Source of the DNA: DAOPZJ01 sp964587625
GTDB taxonomy: Bacteria; Bacillota; Clostridia; Oscillospirales; JAKOTC01
NCBI GenBank assembly: GCA_964587625.1
Contig: CAZPLU010000007.1
Coordinates: 1-64,000 of the forward strand
Direction: 5' to 3'
DNA length: 64,000 nucleotides
The notes under the pieces were generated by a model. The model was not told the origin of the DNA. It was given only the letters and a program-made list of their open reading frames with translations, and ran no database searches. Position 1 is the first letter of the stretch, and every line of letters begins with the position of its first letter. The position numbers and the translations under genes were made by a program. This document shows, piece by piece, positions 32,385 through 41,181 of this stretch.

Positions 32385-34967
32385 GTGAAAAGAGGATTTG
32401 CGGTCTTAACGGTGTTTCTTTTATTATTGGCGGGGTGCGTAAAAACGCCTTTGCCGTCCTCGTCTGTTCCCGTTTCACAGGCGGTTTCGGGTGTAACTTC
32501 GGCTGTACAATCGGCTCCGTTTTCGGCGGTAAGTCAGATTGTTTCTTATGTCATGAAACCCGGCGACATGAGCGCGGCGGCGTTTTTGCGGCAATATTTC
32601 CCTTTGACCGACGGCTCGACCTCGACGATCCCGCTGGACGCGGCGGTGAGAAGCGCCATTTTCAATACGGGGCTGGACTACGAAACCGACAATGTCAAGC
32701 ACACGACCACGTTCGGGTCGTTTGAGCGTCTGCTCTCGGGCGAAGTCGATCTGACCTACACCGTGCCGCTCTCCGCCGAGCAAAAACAGGCCGCAAAAGA
32801 CGCAAACATCGAGCTCGAAACGGTGCCGATTGCGAAAGAGGCGTTTGTGTTTGTGCTGAACGCCAAAAACCCGGTGACTTCTTTGACACAAAAACAATTA
32901 AGGGGCATTTACAGCGGAAAAATCACCAACTGGAAGCAGGTCGGCGGTAACGATGCGCCGATTGTGGCGTATCAGCGCAACAAGACCAGCGGCAGTCAGA
33001 CCTATATGACCGCGTTTATGGGCGATACGCCCTTAACCGAACCGCCCAAGACGCTTGTGGCGGAATCGATGGGCGGGCTGATGGATGCGATTGCACTTTA
33101 TGACAACGCCGAGAACGCGATCGGCTATTCGGTCTATGCCTACGCCGCCGATATGTACGGGACGGGCACTGAGTTAAAGTTCGCGGCAGTCGACGGGATT
33201 GCGCCCGACGATACGACGATGACAAACGGAACTTATCCGCTGTTATCGGAGAACTACGCCATTTTCCGCGCCTCGGAGCCGCAGGGCAGCCCAGCGAGAG
33301 TTCTTGCTCAATGGTTGGTGACCGAAGACGGACAGCAAGCCGTTGCGAACGGCGGGTATATCCCGTACGGCGTCGACCCCTCGACGGTCGTCTCGCACAA
33401 AAACGCGTGGAACAAGGTCGGAACGGGGCCGAAAGCGACCGGGGAAGAGACCCTGCCGACAAGCTATTACAAGGCGGATGTAAATGAGACCAGTCATAAC
33501 GGTACTTGGACTGACGGCGCATACACCGTCACACTGCTTGACGAAAGAGAACTAAAAATTTCTAACCGGGATCGGTATACTTCCGAAAGCGTCGTTTGGG
33601 ATATCCGTGCCGATTTTACCGGGCTGAACGATGATAAAAAGAATGCCCAAATTACTAAATTTTTGAATGACTCGATCGCACAACTGAAGACCGAGAGCTC
33701 AGAAGTCGAGGCCTATGTCAGACGGTTGAATCTTGATGCGCAAAAGAAATTGAATACTTATTATGAGGTTTACGGAATAAGCTGTCAATGGCATCGGAAT
33801 GAGGACGTAATGTGGAAAAGCGCTGTGCAGATCGATATTCAATGTTATAACGGGTATTTGTCGGCGGCGGTTTTTCTGAGTTACTACGGGTCTGAGGAAA
33901 GCGGCATCTATGATTGTAAAACTGCGATTTTTGACTTATATACCGGCAAGCAGGTTCCATTCACCGATCTGTTTTATTCGGGAGCAAATATCGCCGATCG
34001 ATTGAACTCCGCCGTGAAGCAATATGTAAACGATAATCTGAATTGGGACATGGGGTACGCACATATCCGCCATGAAAACCCCATTGTGACCGACGAGGTG
34101 AAGAATTTTACGCTGAATCAAATCTATTACCCCCGCATCAACCATTGTTTTAACGGAGGACTGATGGTGGAATTTGATATTTTTACCGAAAATTCACAGG
34201 TCGGTATGCTGCGCAATATGGACGGAATGTGGAAATCGGCGATCAATGTCTACCGAACCGCACTGACCGAAACGGTTGGTTCCGGACAGCGCAGGAACGG
34301 GGTATTGATGGACAAGGAAAAATGGTTTTATGCGGTTGAAGCGGATGACTATGTTTCTCGGGCGGCTGCGGATAAAATCAACGCTTCCGTCCTTGCATAT
34401 ATCGATGACGTACATTCGAAACCACTGATAGATTATTATAAAGAAACCGGAATGACGCGCAACGAGCTTGTTTTATATTTCAATCCGGGGATTGATGATA
34501 ATCTGAAAAGCACATTGGACGATTATCTCAATGACCGGGGCGGCACGATTGAAAAAATTCTCGGAAATGGAATTACCTATAATCAAAACGCACCCACTGT
34601 AATTTGCGGGAAGTGTGTGGTCTATCCGCGGGCAGGGGCATATTTTTGGAGCGGTTTTCTCAGCGACTATCCGCTGACATTTTATCTGCCTGTCTGCTTG
34701 ATTTTCGATATTGATACCGGAGAACCGATACAACTTTCAAAATTATTCTTAAACGGATGGGAAAAGGCTGCGAAATGGAGTGAAATTTCGGCGACTTATT
34801 ACTCAAATTCTGAACCAACGGAGATACCCGACGTCAATAATCTGGTGCTTGTCGATTTACTGTGGGGGAGGGGGTACGCGACGCAATCAGTCGCAACATT
34901 TATGACCCATGACGGCAAAAAGACCTACCGGGCGGAAATCCCCGGGGAATATTTGAATTTTGATTGA
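32385..34967 (+). CDS. lipoprotein: PstS-like binding domain plus DUF3298-like C-terminal region (copy 2)
   Basis: An 860-residue paralogue of the preceding gene with the same plan: lipobox LLLLAGC, linker, PstS-like domain, DUF3298-like region (TAIFDLYTGKQVPFTDLF) and final FDIDTGEPIQLSKLFLNG block. GTG start preceded by GGAGGG. Bases 32691-33266 match 30114-30689 with a single difference, while the signal peptide and C-terminal half have drifted strongly. This points to gene conversion of the binding domain. The two are probably co-transcribed and may form a pair with one ligand-binding specificity and two different partner surfaces. Confidence 0.82.
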   Translation: MKRGFAVLTVFLLLLAGCVKTPLPSSSVPVSQAVSGVTSAVQSAPFSAVSQIVSYVMKPGDMSAAAFLRQYFPLTDGSTSTIPLDAAVRSAIFNTGLDYETDNVKHTTTFGSFERLLSGEVDLTYTVPLSAEQKQAAKDANIELETVPIAKEAFVFVLNAKNPVTSLTQKQLRGIYSGKITNWKQVGGNDAPIVAYQRNKTSGSQTYMTAFMGDTPLTEPPKTLVAESMGGLMDAIALYDNAENAIGYSVYAYAADMYGTGTELKFAAVDGIAPDDTTMTNGTYPLLSENYAIFRASEPQGSPARVLAQWLVTEDGQQAVANGGYIPYGVDPSTVVSHKNAWNKVGTGPKATGEETLPTSYYKADVNETSHNGTWTDGAYTVTLLDERELKISNRDRYTSESVVWDIRADFTGLNDDKKNAQITKFLNDSIAQLKTESSEVEAYVRRLNLDAQKKLNTYYEVYGISCQWHRNEDVMWKSAVQIDIQCYNGYLSAAVFLSYYGSEESGIYDCKTAIFDLYTGKQVPFTDLFYSGANIADRLNSAVKQYVNDNLNWDMGYAHIRHENPIVTDEVKNFTLNQIYYPRINHCFNGGLMVEFDIFTENSQVGMLRNMDGMWKSAINVYRTALTETVGSGQRRNGVLMDKEKWFYAVEADDYVSRAAADKINASVLAYIDDVHSKPLIDYYKETGMTRNELVLYFNPGIDDNLKSTLDDYLNDRGGTIEKILGNGITYNQNAPTVICGKCVVYPRAGAYFWSGFLSDYPLTFYLPVCLIFDIDTGEPIQLSKLFLNGWEKAAKWSEISATYYSNSEPTEIPDVNNLVLVDLLWGRGYATQSVATFMTHDGKKTYRAEIPGEYLNFD

Positions 34968-35035
34968 AAATATGATAAGATAAAAAAGAACAGCAGACAC
35001 GAGCGGTGAGCGAATAAATCCGAAGGATTGATTGA

Positions 35036-36403
35036 ATGAAACAACCCAATATCCTGTTCTTTTTGGCAGACCAGCACCGGTATGACTGCACCGGGTATGC
35101 CGGAAAATATCCCGTGTCGACGCCGAACATCGACGCGGTCGGCCGCGAGGGGACCTGTTTTACCAACGCCTACGCCCCGACGCCGGTCTGCGCGCCCGCG
35201 CGCCAATCGTTTTTATCCGGGCGCAGGGCCGAGGTCATCGGCGCGCTGCATAATTATAATTTTATCCCGACCAAGACGTTGATGCCCGAGGATTTTCACT
35301 TTGTCAAGGGGTTGAAGTCGGCGGGATATGCGACCTCGTTCATCGGACAATGGGACGGCTCCGTACGCCCGGTCGATGAGTTCGGATTTGACAAGGTTCG
35401 GCTCGGCAAGGAATACGCCGCCTTTATCAAAAAAAAATATCCCGACGTGAAATATGTCAATTCATGGTTTGGGGAACATAATCCGATCCCGCTGCAAGAC
35501 AGCCGGACTCACTGGTACGCCGACCGCGCCTGCGAGCAGATTCAGGCGCTTGCGAATTCGGAAAAGCCGTGGTTTATTTGGATGGACGGAGTGGATCCGC
35601 ATCTGCCGTGCCGTCCGTCGAGCCCGTTTTTTGAACAATATAAGCCCGGGGACGCGGTGATTTGGGACGGCTTCGGCGACCGGTTCATCGACAAGCCCTA
35701 TATTCAACACCAGCAGGTTTTGAACTGGCGGCTTGAGAACAGAACTTGGGAAAATTGGGCCCCGACCGTCGCGGCGTATTATGCGATGATCTCGCAGGTG
35801 GACGACGCGTTCGGGCGGGTGATCGGCGCGCTCAAAGACAGCGGGCAATACGACGACACGCTGGTGATCTACACCTCCGACCACGGCGACATGTGCGGCA
35901 GCCACGGCATGCTCGACAAGCACTACAACCTCTGGGACGACGTGATTCATGTGCCGCTCGTGATGCGGCTGCCCGAAAAGATCAGGCCGGGCACGCTCTG
36001 CGACGACTTTGTCAGCAACGCGCTGGATTTATTGCCGACTTTGGCGGAAATCGCGGGCTTTGAAATACCCGAAAACGCGGTCGGGATCTCGCTGTTTGAG
36101 ACCGAAAACAGACCCGACTGCGTGGTCTGCGCCTCCGGCGGACAGCAGTTCGGCGCGTTTACGCAGCGGTGCATCCGCACAAAAACGCATAAATATATTT
36201 GGAACCCGACCGACATCGACGAGCTGTATGATTTGAAAAAGGATCCGGGCGAGCTGCGCAATCTGATTAAAAATCCCGATTATGCCTTTTTGGTCTCGGT
36301 GATGCGCCGTAAAATGAGGGATGAACTGGTGCGCTGCGGAGACCCCTATGTGAAAACGGGGTGGCTATCCCGGCAGTTGGACGAGGATGAAAAGTTGGTG
36401 TAG
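35036..36403 (+). CDS. sulfatase, Cys-type
   Basis: A 455-residue sulfatase. The active-site signature CAPARQSFLSG (C-x-P-x-R-x4-S-G) is near residue 50, so the Cys can be converted to formylglycine by an anaerobic maturase (none in the window). Metal ligands sit in FFLADQHRYDCTG and YTSDHGDMCGSHGML. No signal peptide, suggesting a cytoplasmic enzyme acting on imported sulfated sugars. AAGGA precedes the ATG. Unlike the sulfatase-like gene at 1222, this one has an intact signature. Substrate unknown. Confidence 0.92.
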   Translation: MKQPNILFFLADQHRYDCTGYAGKYPVSTPNIDAVGREGTCFTNAYAPTPVCAPARQSFLSGRRAEVIGALHNYNFIPTKTLMPEDFHFVKGLKSAGYATSFIGQWDGSVRPVDEFGFDKVRLGKEYAAFIKKKYPDVKYVNSWFGEHNPIPLQDSRTHWYADRACEQIQALANSEKPWFIWMDGVDPHLPCRPSSPFFEQYKPGDAVIWDGFGDRFIDKPYIQHQQVLNWRLENRTWENWAPTVAAYYAMISQVDDAFGRVIGALKDSGQYDDTLVIYTSDHGDMCGSHGMLDKHYNLWDDVIHVPLVMRLPEKIRPGTLCDDFVSNALDLLPTLAEIAGFEIPENAVGISLFETENRPDCVVCASGGQQFGAFTQRCIRTKTHKYIWNPTDIDELYDLKKDPGELRNLIKNPDYAFLVSVMRRKMRDELVRCGDPYVKTGWLSRQLDEDEKLV

Positions 36404-36489
36404 AGGGTTTTAAAAGGTGACGGTTAAAATGCTCAGTGACATGCCGGAAGTCCCGTGGGGAACAAAACCCGCACGGTAATGCGATCTGT

Positions 36490-37665
36490 TTATTTTATTT
36501 TCAGATTCCTCTTTCGGCGGATTAAGACGGCAGTGCCGACAATTGCGGCGATCAGCAACAGCAAAACGGCGGCGGCTGAAAATATATAATTTTGAATCAA
36601 GACCCCCTGCGTCGACGCCAAAAACGCCGGCAGGGGCTTTTCGACGATGTCCTTGTAATACAGCAGGTCGGTGGTATACGACAGGTCGCTTTCACGGAGG
36701 GTCACAACCCGCGTGCCGTGCTTTTCGCCGTTACCGTAGATGTAAAATGTCAGACCCGGCGTCATCACGAGATCGACGCCGCGGCTGGTGACGATAAAAT
36801 CATTGACATGGTCGTGGCCGAAAAAAGCCGCTTTGATATCGCCGGTTTCGACCCACGCGCCGAATTGTCCCTGATTGCGGACGGGTGGGCAGGGGCCTTC
36901 GCCGAGGGTGCCCGAAATCGTGTTTTCGGGGTTGAGGATATAGTCATGATCGCGCCATGCGTCGATGCCGCGCACGGCTCCTTTCGTGCCCCTCGGGACG
37001 ACACTGAGCAGGTCGTAGATCTCGGGTACGATGATGTGCTGGAAGACGAAGCCCGGCAACTCTCCGTATTGAGCGGTTAATTTGGCGGAGGTCTGTTTGT
37101 ACCAGTCGATCTGGTCTTTTTCGACGCAGGCGTAGGTGCCCTCGCCGGTCGCGTCATAAGTGCCGCTGTCGAAAAACCACAACACGCATCCGGGGACGCC
37201 GTCCGCGCCGTTCACCGTCAGGTAATAATTGCCGCAGCCGGTCATCGGCTCGCCCTCGACCGCCAAACAGCCCGGAAAGGACTGATAATATTCCAATTGC
37301 GTTTCCTTTGAAATGCCGCCCTCGTCGTCGTGGTTGCCGAAAACAACGGCAAATTGAAGTCCGCGCTCGACCACCGGATTCACAATCGCGTCGATGGCCC
37401 TTTTCGTGGCCGCAAGGTCGTTGCCGATGGACGGCGCGTGGAGCATATCGCCCAAAAAGACCACGAGATCGGGGTCGGCCGCGTCGAGCGAGGCGTTAAG
37501 CAGGTCGAGCATCGCCTGTTGCGGTCTGTCGGTGTCCTGCGGATCGGCGAGGATCAGGATTTTTAATTCGCCGTCGCCGGAAAAATTCAGCGATTCGGCG
37601 CCGGCCGACATATAAAATCCTGCGCACACCAGCAGGGAAAAGAGGATTACAAGCGCTTTTTTCAT
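36490..37665 (-). CDS. membrane-anchored extracellular metallophosphoesterase
   Basis: A 391-residue calcineurin-like phosphoesterase. It has an N-terminal signal peptide (KKALVILFSLLVCAGFY, cleavage near AGA-ES) and a C-terminal membrane helix (AAAVLLLLIAAIVGTAVLI) before a basic tail, so the enzyme faces outward. Metal motifs: LADPQDT (D-x-Q in place of D-x-H), LVVFLGDMLH, VFGNHDDEGG, and FFGHDHVNDF near residue 285. This D-x-Q type resembles class III purple acid phosphatase relatives. GGAAAGGA precedes the ATG. Substrate could be a nucleotide or phospholipid; not deducible. Confidence 0.87.
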   Translation of the reverse strand: MKKALVILFSLLVCAGFYMSAGAESLNFSGDGELKILILADPQDTDRPQQAMLDLLNASLDAADPDLVVFLGDMLHAPSIGNDLAATKRAIDAIVNPVVERGLQFAVVFGNHDDEGGISKETQLEYYQSFPGCLAVEGEPMTGCGNYYLTVNGADGVPGCVLWFFDSGTYDATGEGTYACVEKDQIDWYKQTSAKLTAQYGELPGFVFQHIIVPEIYDLLSVVPRGTKGAVRGIDAWRDHDYILNPENTISGTLGEGPCPPVRNQGQFGAWVETGDIKAAFFGHDHVNDFIVTSRGVDLVMTPGLTFYIYGNGEKHGTRVVTLRESDLSYTTDLLYYKDIVEKPLPAFLASTQGVLIQNYIFSAAAVLLLLIAAIVGTAVLIRRKRNLKIK

Positions 37666-38004
37666 AACAATAATTCCTTTCCACCGCGGAATTTTTCAAA
37701 CACGACAGAGAATGCAGACAAAAATATAAACCGGCGGATTGAGTGTAACACGGTTTCATCATTTATTCAAGAGATACGCGGCAGGTTTGATTGTTTCAAG
37801 GTGTTAAAAAATCAATAATTGTTGATACCCAGCGAAAAAGCAAGAAAGCGCCTATATCAGGCGGAGCGTATCCCTTGGGAGCCGAAGGCGGACAAGGGAT
37901 ACGCCCTCTGTCGCGCCCGAAGCCGCCGGCTAGATGATCGCTAAGTAATCAGACAAAAGACAGTGCAAAAAATATTGTGTAAAGTCCAATCGGTGTAAGA
38001 ACAA
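37666..38004. other. 339-base intergenic region with degenerate repeats and IS end
   Basis: AT-rich spacer, then GCGTATCCCTTGGG/CAAGGGATACGC as an inverted pair around 37865-37905. At about 37965-37990 a sequence whose minus strand begins TTTACACAATATTTTTTGCAC resembles an IS256-type terminal inverted repeat. No ORF was supported. Confidence 0.5.
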
Positions 38005-38402
38005 TTACAAAAAAATTTTCGCTTGGTCGCCTAAGAAAACGACCAAATTGTCCAGAATCGAACCCCACTCCATGATGGGCATCGTCCACTTGTCCACGAT
38101 ACGCATGGTGGCAAGATACAAGATTCTCATCAGGGCATCGTCGGAGACGAAAGCGTTTTTGTCTTGGTGACCTTGCGAGGCTGCCGGTTGAAATTTTCGA
38201 TGGCATTGGTCATGTAGATCAATTTCCGGATTTCGGGCGGATATTTGAACATCGCGGAGAGTTCGTTCCAGTAGACCCGCCAGGATTTCAAGGCCAACGG
38301 ATATTTTCCGCCCTTTTGGCTTCAAATTCGTCCAGAGCGGCAAGGGCAGTGTCTTCGGCCGAGGCCTTGTATATGGGTTTTAAATCCGCCGTGAATTGCT
38401 TG
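38005..38402 (-). pseudogene. IS256/mutator-type transposase remnant
   Basis: Three minus-strand frames joined by frameshifts spell the C-terminal end of an IS256-family transposase: KQFTADLKPIYKASAEDTAL, then LKSWRVYWNELSAMFKYPPE with IRKLIYMTNAIENFNRQ, then LYLATMRIVDKWTMPIMEWG. The N-terminal two thirds, including most of the DDE site, are missing. It is a dead insertion sequence fragment. Confidence 0.85.
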
Positions 38403-38558
38403 GTTTATGTATTATTAGTATAATATTCCATTGTCCTCCTCTTCACTTCGCTTCTTCCGTTCCCCGCATCTTTTCTGTCCCCTGTCCTCTCACTTCTGCC
38501 CTCTCTCAGCGCATATACTGTGAAGGTATTTTATAAATCAACCAAAGGAGAAATGAAC

Positions 38559-39830
38559 ATGGTCATTTATGTCGTGCAACCGGGGGACAGTTTATTCGCT
38601 ATCGCCCGCAATTACGGGGTGACCCCCGCGGCGATTACACAGGCGAACGGGCTGACCAATCCCGAGCGGCTGGTCATCGGTCAGGCGCTGGTCATACCCC
38701 TGCCGAGCACTTATACCGTCAGACCCGGCGAATCCCTATTTCTCATCGCGCGCAAATTCAACGTGACATTGGCGTCTCTGCAGCGGGCGAATCCCCAAAT
38801 CACAAACCCCGCGCAGCTCGCCGTCGGACAGGTGATCAACATCCCCGCGCAGCCCAAGCTCGGCACCATCGACGTCAACGGGTACGCCTTTCCCAACATC
38901 AGCATGACCCTGCTTCAGAGCGTGCTGCCCTATCTGACCTATCTCTCGATCTTCAGTTATGAGGTCCGGCCCGACGGCAGCTTGTCGACCCTCAACGACG
39001 GCCCGCTGATCCAGGCCGCCCGCGCCGCCGGGGTCGCCCCGATGATGGTCATCACCAACATCGAGGAGGGCGGCAGTTTCAGCAGCGATCTGGCAAGCGC
39101 GATTTTGAACAGTCAGGCCGTGCAGGACATCCTGCTGGACAACGTCGCCAACACCCTCCAGAGTAAAAATTACTACGGCCTCGACATCGACTTCGAATAC
39201 ATCTATCCGCGCGACCGCGAGGCCTACAACGCCTTTTTGCGCAAAACCGCCGCCCGCCTCAGGCCGCTCGGATATACCCTGACCACCGCGGTCGCTCCCA
39301 AGCTCAGCGCCACACAGCCCGGATTGCTGTACGAGGCGCACGACTACCCCGTCCACGGCGAGGTCGCCGACCATGTCATCATCATGACCTACGAATGGGG
39401 ATATACTTACGGGCCCGCGCAGGCCGTCGCGCCTTTAAATCAAGTGCGCAGGGTCATTACATACGCCGTCACGGCGATCCCGGCCCAAAAAATATTGATG
39501 GGCATCCCGAATTACGGCTACGATTGGACGCTGCCGTTCGTGCAGGGTTCCGCGGCGCGCGTCCTCTCCAACGTCGAGGCGGTGGAGCAGGCGGCCCGCG
39601 TCGGCGCCAACATCGAGTTCGACGTCCTGGCCCAATCGCCCCATTATTTTTATTACAGCGGCGGGAACCGCCACGAGGTGTGGTTCGAGGACGCCCGCAG
39701 CATCCGCGCCAAGCTGCTTTTGGTCGATCAACTCAACCTCGGCGGCATCAGCTATTGGACGCTCAATCGCCCCTTCCCGCAGAACTGGGCGGTGCTGAAC
39801 GCCATGTACAATATCCGGAAATTGTTATAA
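38559..39830 (+). CDS. LysM-GH18 glycosidase, spore cortex-lytic SleL/YaaH type
   Basis: About 423 residues. Two LysM peptidoglycan-binding repeats are at residues ~2-46 (VIYVVQPGDSLFAIARNYG) and ~50-96 (YTVRPGESLFLIARKFN). A GH18 barrel follows, with the catalytic D-x-D-x-E motif in YYGLDIDFEYIYPRD. This arrangement is that of SleL/YaaH N-acetylglucosaminidases, which degrade cortex muropeptides in germination. No signal peptide, as usual for the family. ATG 38559 is chosen because AAAGGAG lies eight bases upstream; 38553 would leave only two bases. Confidence 0.92.
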   Translation: MVIYVVQPGDSLFAIARNYGVTPAAITQANGLTNPERLVIGQALVIPLPSTYTVRPGESLFLIARKFNVTLASLQRANPQITNPAQLAVGQVINIPAQPKLGTIDVNGYAFPNISMTLLQSVLPYLTYLSIFSYEVRPDGSLSTLNDGPLIQAARAAGVAPMMVITNIEEGGSFSSDLASAILNSQAVQDILLDNVANTLQSKNYYGLDIDFEYIYPRDREAYNAFLRKTAARLRPLGYTLTTAVAPKLSATQPGLLYEAHDYPVHGEVADHVIIMTYEWGYTYGPAQAVAPLNQVRRVITYAVTAIPAQKILMGIPNYGYDWTLPFVQGSAARVLSNVEAVEQAARVGANIEFDVLAQSPHYFYYSGGNRHEVWFEDARSIRAKLLLVDQLNLGGISYWTLNRPFPQNWAVLNAMYNIRKLL

Positions 39831-39836
39831 ATCAAT

Positions 39837-40308
39837 GTCATCCTGAGCGCAGTGCCGTTTACGGCACGAAGTCGAAGGATCTCGGCACAAGCGGTTTTCG
39901 GAAATCCGTCCGGAAACTTTTATCAGCCCGAGATTCTTCGACTGCGCAATTCCAGTAAAACATGGAATCGTTTCGCTCAGAACGACCAAAAAACAAGGAT
40001 TTTTCCCATCTTTAATTAAATTGTCATCCTGAGCGCAGTGCCGTTTACGGCACGAAGTCGAAGGATCTCGGTACCAAGCGGTTTTCGGAAATCCGTCCGG
40101 AAACTTTTATCAGCCCGAGATTCTTCGACTGCGCAATTCCAGTAAAACATGGAATCGTTTCGCTCAGAACGACCAAAAAACAAGGATTTTTCCCATCTTT
40201 AATTAAATTGTCATCCTGAGCGCAGTGCCGTTTACGGCACGAAGTCGAAGGATCTCGGTACCAAGCGGTTTTCGGAAATCCGTCCGGAAACTTTTATCAG
40301 CCCGAGAC
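39837..40308. repeat. tandem foldback repeat, 2.5 units of ~186 bases
   Basis: Units begin at 39837, 40023 and 40210, each with GTCATCCTGAGCGCAGTGCC. The first two are complete and nearly identical, and the third stops near 40308. Inside each, arms such as GTCGAAGGATCTCGG and CCGAGATTCTTCGAC can pair. It belongs to the family seen at 8799-8940 and 48975-49010. No spacers of CRISPR type and no ORF. Confidence 0.85.
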
Positions 40309-40310
40309 AA

Positions 40311-40336
40311 AAAAGCGGGGATCGCTCCCCGCTTTT
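40311..40336. terminator. bidirectional intrinsic terminator
   Basis: AAAAGCGGGGA pairs with TCCCCGCTTTT; T runs follow on both strands. It ends the minus-strand thymidylate-synthase-like gene and isolates the repeat array. Confidence 0.85.
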
Positions 40337-40355
40337 ATAAATAAATTATCGTTTT

Positions 40356-41120
40356 TTATTTTCTGTTTTCCATCTCGGCGCGCAGCTTGCCGACCGCGGC
40401 GTTGATCGCGGGGATGCTCTCGGCCATCATGTCTTTATAAAAGCCCTCGTATTCGTATGTAATCTCTTCAAGCGGCTTGTTTTTAATGCCGTCGACATAC
40501 TGCTCGAGCAGCTTGAAATTGCGCTCGTAGCAGTGGAAGCTGTTGGCGCGGTGGGTATAGGTTCCGACCGGCACGCCGAGTTCGTCCGCGACCTTCTTTT
40601 GCAATTGGACAAAAGCGAACGCGTTCATAAAGTTGGCCTGCGCGGCGTCGTTGGAACGCATCAAGATTTTGCAGTGCAACGCTCCGCCGCGGATAAAGTA
40701 TTGAATGCTCTGCAAGCAGGCGGGGTCGCTGTTGCTGCTGTCGATTTCGAAATCGCGGATGTTCATCACGGCGCGGCGGCTGTCGGGGTTGCGGCGCAGT
40801 TCGTTGATGATGAACGGAAGTTGGCGGCAATAGCGGTCGTGGTAGGTGTATTCCCAACAAGTGCCGTCGCCGATCTTGAAGTCGAGGATGCCGTCTAAAA
40901 TCTCCATGACATATTGTTGCAATTCATAAAAGCCGCCGATGTACAGACGGCTGACCATCGGCTCAGCCAGCGGATTTTCGACCACATAGGTCATGCTGAC
41001 CTCTTTTTGCATCTGACCCCAGTCGTTGCAGGTCAAAACATCGCCCTGCTCTGCCAGAGCGGTCAGCGCTTGGTGATACGCGATGGGCAGCGACTCGCCG
41101 GTGACGAAGATCTCTTTCAT
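40356..41120 (-). CDS. divergent thymidylate synthase family protein
   Basis: About 254 residues, near the length of ThyA. Many catalytic residues are recognisable without gaps: paired Arg in DSRRAVMN, the nucleophile Cys in DPACLQSIQY, the phosphate/base block MRSNDAAQANFMNAF (R-S-x-D and Asn kept) and H-x-Y in NSFHCYERN. Changes are notable: the His after the Cys is Leu, and the conserved GLPFN is ANFMN. It may therefore be ThyA or a relative that alkylates another pyrimidine nucleotide. No dihydrofolate reductase gene is near. GTG 41126 is an alternative start; ATG 41120 is preferred. Confidence 0.78.
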   Translation of the reverse strand: MKEIFVTGESLPIAYHQALTALAEQGDVLTCNDWGQMQKEVSMTYVVENPLAEPMVSRLYIGGFYELQQYVMEILDGILDFKIGDGTCWEYTYHDRYCRQLPFIINELRRNPDSRRAVMNIRDFEIDSSNSDPACLQSIQYFIRGGALHCKILMRSNDAAQANFMNAFAFVQLQKKVADELGVPVGTYTHRANSFHCYERNFKLLEQYVDGIKNKPLEEITYEYEGFYKDMMAESIPAINAAVGKLRAEMENRK

Positions 41121-41181
41121 ATGCACTCAATCCCCCCGCTGTTTCATATTGGTTTCATTATACCCGAATTTATCCGGCTTT

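Noticed and set aside
38005..38402. Active insertion sequence
   Set aside because: Only the transposase C-terminal third remains, with frameshifts, and only one plausible terminal repeat.
39837..40308. Possible CRISPR array
   Set aside because: Repeat units are about 186 bases, differ only at single sites, have no unique spacers and no cas genes nearby.
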